Numbered from the stretch's first letter, positions 16,316 through 26,408 are shown. The stretch is DNA of 64,000 nucleotides from Paeniglutamicibacter terrestris (GCF_012271785.1 NZ_JAAWVT010000010.1:60695-124694), one strand, 5' to 3'. The notes: generated from the sequence alone by a model not told the origin. Numbers and translations: made by a program.

Positions 16316-17554
16316 TTAGACGCTGCGGATCGCCACCACGGCATTGTGTCCACCGAAACCGAACGAGTTGTTCAGCGCAACGATGGAGCCCTGCGGAAGT
16401 TCGCGGGGCGTGCCCACAACAACATCCAACGGGATTTCCGGATCCTGGTTCTCCAAGTTGATGGTGACCGGAGCCTTGCGGTGGTATACGGCCAACACGG
16501 ACAATACCGACTCAACCGCGCCCGAGGCACCCAGCAGGTGACCCATCTGGGACTTGGTGGCAGAGACACAGACGTTGTCCAGGTGCGATCCCAGTGCCGC
16601 ACGCAGCGCGGTGTACTCCGGCTTGTCGCCAACCGGGGTGGAGGTGGCGTGCGCGTTGACGTGCACCACATCTTCGGGCTGAATCAGACCGTCAAACATG
16701 GCAGCCTTCAACGCGCGAGTTGCGCCCAGGCCCTGCGGGTCCGGGGCGGTGATGTGGTAAGCATCGGCCGTGACCGAGGTGCCAGCCAACTCGGCGTAGA
16801 TGGTTGCGCCACGCGCGATAGCGTGTTCCTCGGCCTCGAGGACCAGAGCGCCGGCGCCTTCGCCCATGACAAAGCCATCACGGTCGATATCGTACGGACG
16901 TGAAGCGTGCTCCGGGTCGTCATTGCGCTTGGACAGCGCCTGCATGGCAGCGAAGGATGCCATCGGCATCGGGTGGATGGCCGCCTCGGCGCCACCACAC
17001 ACCACAACGTCAGCCTTGCCCGAACGGATCAATTCCAGTCCAATGTGCATGGCTTCGGTTCCCGAGGCACAAGCAGAGACTGGAGTATGCGCTCCGGCGC
17101 GGGCACCGAGGTCCAAGGAAACAGCCGCGGCGGGGCCATTGGGCATCAGCATCGGTACCGTCATCGGCAGGACGCGGCGCGGGCCCTTTTCCTTCAAGGT
17201 GTCCCAGGCATCAAGCAAGGTCCAGACCCCGCCAATACCCGTGGCGAAGGCAACTGCCAAACGGTCGTGGTCAACTTCCTCGATACCCGAATCCTTCCAG
17301 GCCTCGCGAGCAGCAACCACCGCGAACTGGGTGGAGGGGTCCATGCGCTTCATCTCAACGCGGGACAGTACCTCGGAGGCCGGAGTCGAAGCCTTGGCAG
17401 CGAACTTCACGGGCAGGTTGTAGGTTTCAACCCACTCATCGGGCAGGGTGTGGGCACCCGAGACACCCTTGAGCGCGTTGGCCCACAGGGTCGGGACGTC
17501 TCCGCCGATCGGGGTGGTGGCACCAAGGCCGGTGATAACAACTTTGCGGGCCAT
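16316..17554 (-). CDS. fabF: 3-oxoacyl-ACP synthase II
   Basis: The enzyme extends acyl-ACP with malonyl-ACP in type II fatty acid synthesis. The 412-residue thiolase-fold protein has the nucleophile Cys162 in SACASGTEAMH, His302 in VNAHATSTPVGD and His339 in MGHLLGASGA, the Cys-His-His triad of elongating condensing enzymes. The C-terminal NNSFGFGGHN motif is intact. It is the last gene of the fabD-fabH-acpP-fabF cluster, separated from acpP by 250 bases holding two hairpins. Confidence 0.96.
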   Translation of the reverse strand: MARKVVITGLGATTPIGGDVPTLWANALKGVSGAHTLPDEWVETYNLPVKFAAKASTPASEVLSRVEMKRMDPSTQFAVVAAREAWKDSGIEEVDHDRLAVAFATGIGGVWTLLDAWDTLKEKGPRRVLPMTVPMLMPNGPAAAVSLDLGARAGAHTPVSACASGTEAMHIGLELIRSGKADVVVCGGAEAAIHPMPMASFAAMQALSKRNDDPEHASRPYDIDRDGFVMGEGAGALVLEAEEHAIARGATIYAELAGTSVTADAYHITAPDPQGLGATRALKAAMFDGLIQPEDVVHVNAHATSTPVGDKPEYTALRAALGSHLDNVCVSATKSQMGHLLGASGAVESVLSVLAVYHRKAPVTINLENQDPEIPLDVVVGTPRELPQGSIVALNNSFGFGGHNAVVAIRSV

Positions 17555-17691
17555 GTTGAAACTCTCTACTGGGTGGGACGAAGCGGCTAGCGAAGCTAGC
17601 TGGAAATCCTCGCATCGGATCCGGTGACAAAAACACCGTTTCCGGATTGGATCATAAAACTAGGGTTCGGTGACTAAACCGAAAATACTGA

Positions 17692-17788
17692 TTGGTGGGC
17701 GTAGCGCCCGCACCAACCAAAAAACAATCGGCGATGATGCTCCCTTGGAAGGTGCGCTCGTAACGAGAACCCCTTCCAAGGGGAGCAT
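17692..17788 (-). promoter_or_regulatory. Two consecutive hairpins between acpP and fabF
   Basis: On the minus strand the acpP transcript first meets a 16-bp stem with one bulged base (17772-17788 with 17737-17752), containing a smaller CTCG/CGAG stem. A TTTTTT run (17719-17724 region) follows, and then a second hairpin (17705-17716 with 17692-17701). This looks like a partial terminator or processing element that lets acyl carrier protein be made in large excess over FabF. That is inference. Confidence 0.6.
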
Positions 17789-17804
17789 GCATCAAAGACC
17801 AGAC

Positions 17805-18050
17805 TTAGGCCTGTGCAGCAGCGATGAAGTTCACTGCATCTGCAACGGTCTTAAGGTTCTTGACCTCTTCGTCCGGGATCTTCACGTCGAACTTTTCTTC
17901 GGCGTTGACGACGATGGTCATCATCGAGATGGAGTCGATGTCCAGATCCTCGGTGAAGGACTTGTCCATTTCAACAGCTTCGGTCTCCAGACCGGTCTCT
18001 TCGTTGACGATCTCGGCCAAGCCGGCCAGAATCTCTTCGTTGCTAGCCAT
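17805..18050 (-). CDS. acpP: Acyl carrier protein
   Basis: The 81-residue acidic four-helix protein carries growing fatty acids on a phosphopantetheine attached to Ser40 in the motif DLDIDSIS. The start is ATG 18050, preceded by AAAGGAG at good spacing; a longer open frame to 18104 lacks family similarity. It lies between fabH and fabF. Confidence 0.96.
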   Translation of the reverse strand: MASNEEILAGLAEIVNEETGLETEAVEMDKSFTEDLDIDSISMMTIVVNAEEKFDVKIPDEEVKNLKTVADAVNFIAAAQA

Positions 18051-18148
18051 GGTGGCTCCTTTTCTATGTTTGCCGGTAACAAGCCCGACGACTATGCGGA
18101 CCACAGGTGCGCGGTCCGAATGATGGGTTGAATCCCTGAGACTAAAGC

Positions 18149-19204
18149 CTAGGGCAGGACAACAACCTGAGCGCCAAAGACAAGCCCGGCGCCAAATCCA
18201 ATTTGCAGAGCGAATCCACCGGAAAGCTCGGGGTTCTCTGTGAGCAGACGGTCCATGGCCATGGGGATGGAAGCAGCAGAGGTGTTCCCGCTCGTGGCGA
18301 TATCGCGGGCGATAACCACAGATTCGGGGAGTTTAAGCTGCTTGGCCATCTCATCGATGATTCGCATGTTGGCCTGGTGGGGGATGAATGCCGCAAGATC
18401 GGCGGCGGTGAGGCCGGCCTTCTCCAGCGCAAGCTTGGCCATCTTAGCCATTTCCCAGACGGCCCAACGGAAGACCGTCTGGCCATCCTGGCGAAGGGTC
18501 GGCCACAGCGTGGCCTCGGTGGCCGCCATCAGGGAGGCGCCTTCCGGGGACGACTCGGCCTGCAGGACAGCATCGCGCAGATCAAGCTGTGAGTGGGTCA
18601 TGCCGATGGCGTTCCACTTGGAGCCGTCCGAGCCCCATACCGAGGGGGAGATGCCGGGGATGTCCGAGGGACCAATGATGACGGCGCCTGCGCCGTCGCC
18701 CAGCAGGAAGGAAATGGTGCGCTCGTGATTGTCGATGACGTCCGAAAGCTTTTCGGCGCCAACCACCAGCACATACTCGGCCATACCGGAACGCACCAGG
18801 GCATCGGCCTGGGCGACGCCGTAGCAGTAGCCAGCGCAGGCGGCAGAGATGTCGAACGCCGGTGCCGGGGTTGCCCCAATGCGATCGGCCAAGGCAGATG
18901 CGGCCGACGGCGTGGCGTATGGGAAGGTCACGGTCGAGATGATGACGGCGCCAAGCTGGCTGGCTTCGATCCCGGCCGAGGCTAGGGCAGAACGTGCTGC
19001 TCCCTCAGCCATGTCCAGCAGCGAAGTATTAGCATCGGCGCGGGTCCGGGTCACAATGCCCGTGCGCTGCTGGATCCACTCATCGGAGGAGTCGATCCAC
19101 TGGCAAACGTCCTCGTTGGTGACAACGACGTCGGGGCGGAACGATCCCACACCGTGGATGCGGCTGAATTCGCGAGCCGTGGTCTGATTCATCACTGCAG
19201 TCAT
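18149..19204 (-). CDS. fabH: 3-oxoacyl-ACP synthase III
   Basis: This enzyme starts fatty acid synthesis by condensing an acyl-CoA primer with malonyl-ACP. The 351-residue thiolase-fold protein has the nucleophile Cys123 in DISAACAGYCYG, the His in FIPHQANMRI and the Asn in GNTSAASIPM, the FabH triad. In actinobacteria the primer is often a branched acyl-CoA, which would fit anteiso/iso fatty acids; the sequence does not show this directly. It lies 14 bases after fabD. Confidence 0.95.
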   Translation of the reverse strand: MTAVMNQTTAREFSRIHGVGSFRPDVVVTNEDVCQWIDSSDEWIQQRTGIVTRTRADANTSLLDMAEGAARSALASAGIEASQLGAVIISTVTFPYATPSAASALADRIGATPAPAFDISAACAGYCYGVAQADALVRSGMAEYVLVVGAEKLSDVIDNHERTISFLLGDGAGAVIIGPSDIPGISPSVWGSDGSKWNAIGMTHSQLDLRDAVLQAESSPEGASLMAATEATLWPTLRQDGQTVFRWAVWEMAKMAKLALEKAGLTAADLAAFIPHQANMRIIDEMAKQLKLPESVVIARDIATSGNTSAASIPMAMDRLLTENPELSGGFALQIGFGAGLVFGAQVVVLP

Positions 19205-19218
19205 GATTCGGGGACTTC

Positions 19219-20142
19219 CTATGCTTGGGTATGTTCGAGAACGAAGGCGCGAGCGGCTTCGAGATCTTCGGGGGACTTCAGCGCGAGAGTGGGGATGCCC
19301 TTCAAGCCGCGACGGGCAAGGCCCACGAGAGTTCCGGCCGGCGGCAACTCAATGATGCCGGTGACGCCCTGTGCTGCGAGTTGTTCCATGCACAAATCCC
19401 AACGGACCGGGCGTGAAACCTGCGCGACCAGAGACGCGAGGTTCTCAGTGCCGCCGGCTACCGGCTGTCCATCAAAGTTCGAAAGCAACCCCGTGGTCGG
19501 GTCATGGGCGACCAAGGAACCGGAAAGTTCCTCAAGCACAATAACGGCCGGGGCCATGTGATGGGTGTGGAATGCTCCGGCGACCTTTAGCGGAATGACC
19601 CGAGCCTTAGCCGGAGGATTGGCGGCAAATGCCGCAATCTGCTCCAGCGTGCCAGCGGCCACGATCTGTCCACCGCCGTTAGCGTTGGCCGGGCTCAGTT
19701 CAGCGGCCAGGATTGCCGCATTGACTTCCTCAGCGTCCCCGCCCAAGACGGCAGCCATGCCGGTGGGAGTTGCCGCTGCGGCCAGCGCCATGGCATTGGC
19801 GCGTTCACGCACGAAGACCATCGCGTCTTGTTCGGAAAGGGCTCCGGCTAAGGCAGTCGCGGTGATCTCGCCAACCGAGTGTCCCGCAACGATCGAATTC
19901 TGCGGCAGTGAATCGCCGAACAGCGCTCGGGCCGCGATCAGGCCGGCGGCCACGATCAATGGCTGGGCCACCGCCGTGTCCTTGATGGTCTCTTCATCGG
20001 AGACCGTCCCATGGGCGGTCAGATCGCGCTCCGTGATGGCGGAAAGTTCTGCCAGGTGTTCGGAAACACCGGGAACTTCAAGCCACGCAGAAAGGAATCC
20101 GGGGGTCTGGGAGCCCTGTCCAGGGCACACGATTGCTAGCAC
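19219..20142 (-). CDS. fabD: Malonyl-CoA:ACP transacylase
   Basis: The 307-residue enzyme moves malonyl from CoA to acyl carrier protein. The N-terminal CPGQGSQTPGFL motif, the nucleophile Ser89 in AGHSVGE, the Arg in FVRERANAM and the His in AGAFHTHHM are present. The start is GTG 20142. It heads the fab cluster and lies 77 bases after the regulator gene, so it may be co-transcribed with it. Confidence 0.95.
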   Translation of the reverse strand: MLAIVCPGQGSQTPGFLSAWLEVPGVSEHLAELSAITERDLTAHGTVSDEETIKDTAVAQPLIVAAGLIAARALFGDSLPQNSIVAGHSVGEITATALAGALSEQDAMVFVRERANAMALAAAATPTGMAAVLGGDAEEVNAAILAAELSPANANGGGQIVAAGTLEQIAAFAANPPAKARVIPLKVAGAFHTHHMAPAVIVLEELSGSLVAHDPTTGLLSNFDGQPVAGGTENLASLVAQVSRPVRWDLCMEQLAAQGVTGIIELPPAGTLVGLARRGLKGIPTLALKSPEDLEAARAFVLEHTQA

Positions 20143-20219
20143 TATTCCAGCTTTCCAAAGTTATCGCTCGCGACGGCTGTTTTCGCACACCGACTTGACG
20201 GCATGGTTTTGTAGGAAGT

Positions 20220-21485
20220 CTACAAGGCGGTTGAGGCCTTCCGCGGCACCGCATGCCGCGTTTCGGGCATGTTTTCCGACGCTTCGGTATCTAAACGACC
20301 GACCACCAAGGCGGTCTGGAGCACAAAGGCTTCACGCGGCACCAGCGGATCCCACCCCGTCACGTCGCATACTCGTTTGAGTCGGTAGCGCACGGTGTTG
20401 GCGTGGACAAAGAGCTCACGAGCCGTGCCTTCCAGCGAATGACCGAGTGAAAGGTAGCTCGAGAGTGTTTCAAGCAAACCGTTGCCGGCCTTGATGAGCG
20501 GGTTGAAGATGCCAGCGACAAGGGCTTGGCGGGCCTCCACGTCATTGTTCATGACACGTTCGGGCCACAGATCGTCCGCGTCTACGGGGCGCGGAGCAAG
20601 TGGCCAGGCCTTGGCCGCGGCGATCCCTGCAAAGGCTGCCTTCGCGCAGGTCGAGGCCTCTTTGAGGGTGGGGGCCAGGGGGCTGTAAACCACCGGTCCG
20701 TCACCGAAGAAGGAAGCCAGCCGATCGAGTCCGGCACGGTCCGCCTCCACACCACCGAGCATCAGAATGGCACGTTCACCGTGGACACCGACCAAGGAGT
20801 CTCGGGCATATCGTGCGGCGGCTCGACGGAGTTCACTCACAAATCCCACCTGTGAAGACGCTGGGGTGGCGCCAATCATCACGAGGATGTTTTCGTGAGA
20901 TTTCCAGCCGACCGCGGCGATGCGTGAGCGCAGGGAATCCTGTGATTCGCCGCGCATCACCGCGTCCACCACCAGTGCCTCAAGGCGTGAATCCCAGGCG
21001 CCACGGGTCTCTGCGGCGCGGGCATATACGTCTGCTGCAGCGAAGGCGACTTCTCGCGAATAGCGCAGCACTGCCTCGCGCAATTGTGTGTGTTCGGCCT
21101 CCGGTGCGATGTCCGGAACCTGAGACTCGACAACTTCGACGATGGTGCGAATTAGTTGGAGAGCCTTTTGCAGACTGATCGAACGGGTGAGCTCCGTGGG
21201 AGCCGCGCCGAATACGTCGTTGAGTACCCACTGGGGTGAGGTGGTGGGTCGCTCATACCAAGAAACAAAGGAGGCAATTCCCTTTTGCGCTACGAGACCG
21301 AGGGCTGCGCGTTCTTCGGGAAGTAGACCCCGATACCAGGGCAGTGACTGGTCAAGATGTTTCAGTGCCACGGTGGAGAGGACGCCCAAATGCTGTTTGA
21401 GCCGTTTGAGGGTTTCCGGGCTCGCTTTTGCTTGCCGGAATGGTCGAATCCTTTGTGTTGGATTCGACGTTTGCTCATTACTCAT
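20220..21485 (-). CDS. fasR: PucR/CdaR-type regulator of fatty acid synthesis (FasR-like)
   Basis: The 421-residue protein has a long N-terminal sensing region and a C-terminal PucR-type helix-turn-helix (GHSLEGTARELFVHANTVRY, then RLKRVCDVTGWDP). In Streptomyces a regulator of this type, FasR, sits directly before fabD and activates the fab genes. The same position here supports that role. ATG 21485 (MSNEQTSN) gives the usual length; the upstream open frame to 21665 has no supporting features. The name is inferred from context as much as from sequence. Confidence 0.8.
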   Translation of the reverse strand: MSNEQTSNPTQRIRPFRQAKASPETLKRLKQHLGVLSTVALKHLDQSLPWYRGLLPEERAALGLVAQKGIASFVSWYERPTTSPQWVLNDVFGAAPTELTRSISLQKALQLIRTIVEVVESQVPDIAPEAEHTQLREAVLRYSREVAFAAADVYARAAETRGAWDSRLEALVVDAVMRGESQDSLRSRIAAVGWKSHENILVMIGATPASSQVGFVSELRRAAARYARDSLVGVHGERAILMLGGVEADRAGLDRLASFFGDGPVVYSPLAPTLKEASTCAKAAFAGIAAAKAWPLAPRPVDADDLWPERVMNNDVEARQALVAGIFNPLIKAGNGLLETLSSYLSLGHSLEGTARELFVHANTVRYRLKRVCDVTGWDPLVPREAFVLQTALVVGRLDTEASENMPETRHAVPRKASTAL

Positions 21486-21623
21486 GGAACGAGCATACGC
21501 ATCATCGAGCCGGTGAACTATTTTGTAGACTTCGTACAACGCGCGTGGAGCTACCGTGATGCACGTGACCGGGAAAGCATTGTGGGGCGCATCACCAGCG
21601 CGCCGTTCGCACTTCGGGGGCTT

Positions 21624-21674
21624 AAAAAAGGCGGTGGCGTGGATTCCCCGTGAGGAGATAACCACGCCACCGCC
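21624..21674 (-). terminator. Terminator of aceE
   Basis: A perfect 13-bp GC-rich stem (21662-21674 with 21630-21642) with a 19-base loop is followed on the minus strand by TTTTTT. It lies 22 bases after the aceE stop and separates aceE from the fasR/fab transcript. Confidence 0.88.
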
Positions 21675-21695
21675 AATTTTGGTAGCCGTCAGTGG

Positions 21696-24443
21696 CTAGG
21701 CGTCGCCGCCTGCGTTGCCGCTGGTGCCGGCGCTGACTTCGTCAAGCTTGTACTTGGCGAAGGCTGCTGCGGGTACCGATGCGTCAACTTCGCCACGCTT
21801 GGCCAGCATCTGCAGTGTGCGAACTACCACCGAGTGCGCGTCGATCTTGAAGAAGCGACGTGCAGCGGCTCGGGTATCGGAGAAACCGAAACCGTCGGCG
21901 CCGAGGGTGGCGAACTCGTTGGGCACAAACTGGCGGATCTGATCCGGCACGGCCTTCATGTAGTCGGTAACGGCAACAATCGGGCCGGTGGCGCCGGCGA
22001 GCTGCTGCGTCACGAACGGAACGCGTACCTCGGCGCCCGGGTTCATGAATGCTTCTTCCTCGCAGGCGAGGCCGTCGCGGCGCAGTTCATTCCACGAGGT
22101 GACCGACCAAACATCAGCCGATACGCCCCAGTCCTCGGCCAGCAAGCGCTGAGCCTCGATGGTCCACGGCACGGAAACGCCCGAAGCGAGCAGCTGCGCG
22201 CGCGGTCCGTCAACCTTGGCCGGGGAAACCAGGTAGATGCCACCGAGGATGCCGGCAACGTCCAAGTTCTCCGGTTCCTTGGGCTGCTGGTACGGCTCGT
22301 TGTAGATCGTGATGTAGTACATCACGTTCGGGTCTTCATGCTTGCCGCCGTACATGCGCTCCAGGCCGGCCTTCATGATGTGACCGATCTCGTATCCATA
22401 GGCCGGGTCGTAGGTAACGACTGCCGGGTTGGTGGAGGCGAGGATCGGGGAGTGACCGTCAGCATGCTGCAGGCCCTCACCGGTCAGCGTGGTGCGACCC
22501 GCGGTGGCGCCCATGATGAACCCGCGGGTCATCTGATCACCGGCTGCCCAGAAGGCATCGCCGGTGCGCTGGAAGCCGAACATCGAGTAGAACACGTAGA
22601 TCGGGATCAACGGTTCGTCGTGGGTTGCGTACGAGGTGCCAGCGGCCGTAAAAGCAGCAACTGCGCCGGCCTCGTTGATGCCCGGGTGGATCAGCTGACC
22701 CAGCGGGGATTCCTTGTAGGCCAAGACCAATTCGCGGTCCACGGACAAGTAATTCTGTCCATCCGGGTTGTAGATCTTTGCCGTCGGGAAGAAGGAATCC
22801 ATGCCGAAGGTGCGCGATTCATCGGGAACGATCGGCACAACTCGCTTGCCGAAGTCCTTATCTCGCATCAAGTCCTTGAGCAAGCGCACGAAGGCCATGG
22901 TGGTGGCTGCCTGCTGCTTGCCCGAACCTCGGGCCGCAACCTCGTAGGCCTTGTCCTCCGGAAGGTGAATTTCCTTGGAAACCACACGACGAGACGGAAC
23001 CGAGCCACCCAAGGCGTCACGGCGTTCCATCATGTACTTGTACTCGTTCGAGTCCTGCTCCGGACGGTAGTACGGCGGCAGGTACGGATCGGCTTCGAGC
23101 TGCTCGTCCGTGATCGGGATACGCAAGTGATCGCGGAAGGCCTTGAGGTCCTCCAAGGTCATCTTCTTCATCTGGTGCGTCGCGTTGCGAGCCTCGAAGT
23201 GCGGGCCCAGGCCGTACCCCTTAACGGTCTTGGTCAGGATGACCGTCGGCTTGCCCTTGAACTCGGTGGCTGCCTTGTAGGCGGCAAATACCTTGTGGTA
23301 ATCGTGGCCACCGCGCTTGAGGTTCCAGATTTCGTCATCGGTGAGTTCCGCGACCAATTCCTTGGTCTGCGGGGACTTGCCGAAGAAGTGCTCGCGGACG
23401 AAGGCGCCATTTTCGGCCTTGTACGTCTGGTAATCGCCGTCCGGGGTCTGGTTCATGATGTCAACCAGCGAGTTGTCTTCGTCCTTGTCGAGCAGGGCAT
23501 CCCACTCGCGTCCCCAGATGACCTTGATGACATTCCAGCCCGCGCCGCGGAAGAAGGCTTCAAGTTCCTGGACGATCTTGCCGTTACCGCGTACCGGTCC
23601 GTCGAGGCGCTGCAGGTTGCAGTTCACGACGAAGGTGAGGTTGTCGAGCTTTTCGTTCGCGGCAAGCTGAAGCAGGCCACGAGATTCCGGCTCGTCCATT
23701 TCGCCGTCACCAAGGAAGGCCCAGACGTGCTGGTCGGAGGTGTCCTTGATCCCGCGGTTCTGCAGGTAGCGGTTCGACTGCGCCTGGTAGATCGCGTTCA
23801 TCGGACCAATGCCCATGGACACGGTCGGGAATTCCCAGAAGTCAGGAAGCGAACGCGGGTGCGGGTAGGACGGCAAAGCATGACCCTCGCGGGACTTTTC
23901 CTGACGGAATCCGTCCATGTCGTCTTCGCTCAGGCGGCCTTCGAGGAAGGCACGAGCGTACATTCCGGGGGACGCGTGGCCCTGGAAGAAGACCTGGTCG
24001 CCTCCGCCCGGGTGCGACTTGCCACGGAAGAAGTGGTTAAAACCAACTTCGTACAGCGTCGCGGCGCCTGCATAGGTGGAAATGTGACCACCAACACCGA
24101 CGCCGGGGCGCTGGCCGCGGTGCACCATGACCGCTGCATTCCAGCGCATGTAGGCGCGGTAGCGACGTTCAACCTGCTCGTCGCCCGGGAATTCGGGTTC
24201 CTGGTCCACCGGGATGGTGTTCACGTAGTCCGTGGTGGTGACCATGGGGACGCCCACGCTCTTGGCGCCTGCGCGCTGCAGCAGTGAACGAACAATATAT
24301 TGGGCACGTTCGGTGCCCTGCGTTTCGACCAGATCATCGAAGGACTCAATCCATTCGGCGGTCTCCTCCGGATCTCGGTCAGGCAACTGGCTAGTCAAGC
24401 CGCTGCGGATGTGAGAAATATGTTCCTCTACAGCCACGTCCAT
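21696..24443 (-). CDS. aceE: Pyruvate dehydrogenase E1 component, homodimeric type
   Basis: The 915-residue enzyme decarboxylates pyruvate with thiamine diphosphate and feeds acetyl units to acetyl-CoA. It is the large single-chain E1 of the E. coli AceE type, usual in actinobacteria. The thiamine-binding segment [12 protein letters not shown] (followed by the NLTFVVNCN stretch), the early [20 protein letters not shown] block and the C-terminal transketolase-like domain are all present. The ATG has GAGGAGAAG directly upstream. Its place beside the fab genes links supply of acetyl-CoA to its main use. Confidence 0.95.
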   Translation of the reverse strand: MDVAVEEHISHIRSGLTSQLPDRDPEETAEWIESFDDLVETQGTERAQYIVRSLLQRAGAKSVGVPMVTTTDYVNTIPVDQEPEFPGDEQVERRYRAYMRWNAAVMVHRGQRPGVGVGGHISTYAGAATLYEVGFNHFFRGKSHPGGGDQVFFQGHASPGMYARAFLEGRLSEDDMDGFRQEKSREGHALPSYPHPRSLPDFWEFPTVSMGIGPMNAIYQAQSNRYLQNRGIKDTSDQHVWAFLGDGEMDEPESRGLLQLAANEKLDNLTFVVNCNLQRLDGPVRGNGKIVQELEAFFRGAGWNVIKVIWGREWDALLDKDEDNSLVDIMNQTPDGDYQTYKAENGAFVREHFFGKSPQTKELVAELTDDEIWNLKRGGHDYHKVFAAYKAATEFKGKPTVILTKTVKGYGLGPHFEARNATHQMKKMTLEDLKAFRDHLRIPITDEQLEADPYLPPYYRPEQDSNEYKYMMERRDALGGSVPSRRVVSKEIHLPEDKAYEVAARGSGKQQAATTMAFVRLLKDLMRDKDFGKRVVPIVPDESRTFGMDSFFPTAKIYNPDGQNYLSVDRELVLAYKESPLGQLIHPGINEAGAVAAFTAAGTSYATHDEPLIPIYVFYSMFGFQRTGDAFWAAGDQMTRGFIMGATAGRTTLTGEGLQHADGHSPILASTNPAVVTYDPAYGYEIGHIMKAGLERMYGGKHEDPNVMYYITIYNEPYQQPKEPENLDVAGILGGIYLVSPAKVDGPRAQLLASGVSVPWTIEAQRLLAEDWGVSADVWSVTSWNELRRDGLACEEEAFMNPGAEVRVPFVTQQLAGATGPIVAVTDYMKAVPDQIRQFVPNEFATLGADGFGFSDTRAAARRFFKIDAHSVVVRTLQMLAKRGEVDASVPAAAFAKYKLDEVSAGTSGNAGGDA

Positions 24444-24774
24444 CTTCTCCTCGTTATGGGGTACAGCGGGGACTGCGGAAAGAGCTCAATTTTGCATGTC
24501 TCGTGCCGCAGTGGCGGTGCAAGCGCCAAAGTGTGGCCCGTTCCCCAAGGGTGGTTGGTCGCGGACCGCCGGTTACACTCTAATGCGCATGAGCGTCCAA
24601 AACGTATCTGGGCACAGCTCATGCGACGTTTTGGAGTTACACAACCACTGCGCCGAGAGCCAAAAGGGGTCGAAGTCATCACTATTTCGGCGTGTTGAGG
24701 CCTCTGCGCTTGATGAAGGCGCAAAAAGGGTGTTTGGTTGTAACCAGACGCTATACAGCAGCAGGAGGAGTGAC
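24444..24774. promoter_or_regulatory. Divergent promoter region with two interlocked inverted repeats
   Basis: This 331-base spacer serves aceE (minus) and the DUF3052 gene (plus). It contains two dyads with interleaved arms: CGCATGAGC (24586-24594) with GCTCATGCG (24617-24625), and TCCAAAACGT (24596-24605) with ACGTTTTGGA (24626-24635). Arm centres are about 31 and 30 bases apart. This could be a pair of overlapping operators or an RNA pseudoknot. No gene is seen. Confidence 0.65.
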
Positions 24775-25191
24775 GTGAGCGACGCCGCAACGGCAAAGCA
24801 TGAAGCCGCACAGAAAATGGGCTTCAAAGACGGGGACCTGATCCAGGAACTCGGGTACGACGACGATGTGGACTTTGATCTGCGCGATTCCCTAGAGGAC
24901 GCAGTGGGTTCAGAACTACTGACTGAGGAAGACCACGAAGTTGTGGACGGAATCATCTACTGGTGGCGCGAGGACGACGGGGATCTTATTGATGCTCTGG
25001 TCGATTCGTTGGTCAACCTAGATGAGAAGGGCGTTGTGTGGCTCTTGACCCCGAAGCCGGGTCGAGACGGTCACGTGGCACCCGGAGTAATCCAAACAGA
25101 TGCCCCCACCGCTGGTCTGCACGTGACCAACACCGAGGGTGTTTCCGAGGATTGGTCGGCCACCCGACTTGTTGCGCGCCGCAAGAACTAG
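24775..25191 (+). CDS. DUF3052 family protein
   Basis: The 138-residue acidic protein fits the actinobacterial family DUF3052: AAQKMGFKDGDLIQELGYDD, DLRDSLEDAVGSEL, IIYWWREDDGDLIDALVD and a C-terminal WSATRLVARR. The start is GTG 24775, six bases after AGGAGG. It is divergent from aceE, its usual neighbour in this group, and nearly abuts the peroxiredoxin gene. Its function is not established. Confidence 0.88.
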   Translation: MSDAATAKHEAAQKMGFKDGDLIQELGYDDDVDFDLRDSLEDAVGSELLTEEDHEVVDGIIYWWREDDGDLIDALVDSLVNLDEKGVVWLLTPKPGRDGHVAPGVIQTDAPTAGLHVTNTEGVSEDWSATRLVARRKN

Positions 25192-25195
25192 CGCT

Positions 25196-25690
25196 GTGGG
25201 TTCACTCAACCCTGTGTCGGGGAATGATTCCTTGGCGCCATCAGCCGGTGAAACGGCCCCACGGTTTGCTCTACATAATCAGCACGGGGAACTCATCGAG
25301 TCCCGAGGGCTGGGGGAGCAAGCCTATTTTCTCGTTTTCTATCCCTACGCGTTTTCCGCGGTCTGTGGGTCGGAACTTGAAGAGATTGAAAATGTTCGTG
25401 AAGAATTTGCCGCACGAAATGTCCGCTTTCTGGCCATTTCGGTGGATCACAAATTTGTCTTGCGGACCTACGCGGATCAGGCCCACTTCGGGTTTGACCT
25501 GCTGGCCGATTTTTGGCCACATGGTGCAGTTGCCTCCAGCTACGGAGCATTTAATCCTGAATCTGGCGCGGCGACGCGCCACACGTTCCTCATACAGCAC
25601 GAATGCGTAGTGGATTCGTTTAGTTCACCCATCCATCAGGCGCGCGCCATCGCGCGCTATCGACAGGCGTTGGACCTACTCACCTCATAG
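25196..25690 (+). CDS. Peroxiredoxin (AhpE-like, 1-Cys type)
   Basis: The 164-residue thioredoxin-fold protein reduces peroxides with the peroxidatic Cys57 in FYPYAFSAVCGSELEE. This corresponds to the (F/Y)xPxxF(T/S)xxC motif, here with Tyr-Ala-Phe as in AhpE proteins. No resolving Cys is at the usual position, although another Cys (HECVVD) lies near residue 138. GTG 25196 lies four bases after the DUF3052 stop, so the genes are probably co-transcribed. Confidence 0.85.
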   Translation: MGSLNPVSGNDSLAPSAGETAPRFALHNQHGELIESRGLGEQAYFLVFYPYAFSAVCGSELEEIENVREEFAARNVRFLAISVDHKFVLRTYADQAHFGFDLLADFWPHGAVASSYGAFNPESGAATRHTFLIQHECVVDSFSSPIHQARAIARYRQALDLLTS

Positions 25691-25803
25691 TTGTCGAAGA
25701 ATCTTTGCGTCTATTTCGACAGCTCGGGCAGGTACACCGCCACCTTCATATTCTTGTCACGAACGCTTCGGCGGGTTACCACCCAATGAACTCAGTAGTG
25801 CCA

Positions 25804-25879
25804 GGGCCTTTAGCTCAGTTGGTAGAGCGTCACGTTTACACCGTGAATGTCATCGGTTCGATCCCGGTAGGGCCCACCA
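25804..25879 (+). tRNA. tRNA-Val (anticodon UAC), copy 1, CCA encoded
   Basis: The sequence folds into a complete cloverleaf: acceptor GGGCCTT with AGGGCCC (one G-U pair), D-arm AGCTCAGTTGGTAGAGC, anticodon stem TCACG/CGTGA around TTTACAC (anticodon TAC), and a T-arm with GGTTCGATCC. The 3' CCA is encoded. A second copy 3.3 kb downstream differs at only a few bases. Confidence 0.97.
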
Positions 25880-26408
25880 TTTTGTCATCGTCGCACGGCT
25901 TGCTGGGATCACAGGGGCCATCGTCCTTGGCGTCTCAAGGAAATCGTCGCCGGATGTGCGTTGGCCCCGCGCCGACCTGATCAACGTGCCGGTGAGAATG
26001 TGCCACCGCCACCGCTGGCAATGATATGAGCAGCTATCGCAAAGCATCCGCAGTTAAGTGAGCGAACCAAATATCACAGGGTTTGTGGACGCAGCGGCTC
26101 GGCTCGTGATGCGCTCGTCCCCGCTAAATCAACCGTCCATTCCTGCGCTTCGAGCCTCGGCGAATTCGGTTGGTGGGGCTTCAAATGGCCAATCGAGCGG
26201 CAGCGCATCAGCAGGGGCGCCACAGCGAACCATGGCTTTATATGTGATCCTTCCCACTGGTAAATCGCTTTGGGCGGCAAAGCGCCCTCCGTCGTTACGA
26301 ATACCATTCACACGCGACGCCTTCTTCGCCGGTGAATGAGACACTTTTTGCGGCCTTTTCAGGTTTACCATGGGCAATATGGCCAGTCCATGAACACAAG
26401 GAGTAGCA
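25880..26408. other. Intergenic stretch between tRNA-Val and the peptidase gene
   Basis: No gene is well supported in these 530 bases. A 93-codon plus-strand frame (26058-26339) and overlapping minus-strand frames share the same wobble positions and have no ribosome binding sites. One minus-strand frame reads as protein on both sides of a stop near 26130 and might be the remnant of a lost gene, perhaps a regulator, but I recognise no family. AAGGAG just before 26409 is the ribosome binding site of the peptidase gene. Confidence 0.4.

Noticed and set aside
21834..24287. 817-codon plus-strand open frame opposite aceE
   Set aside because: It mirrors the aceE reading frame, has antisense-like composition and no start signal; aceE is unmistakable.
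26058..26339. 93-codon plus-strand gene upstream of the peptidase
   Set aside because: No ribosome binding site, antisense-like composition and a minus-strand frame sharing the same wobble positions; coding on either strand is not supported.
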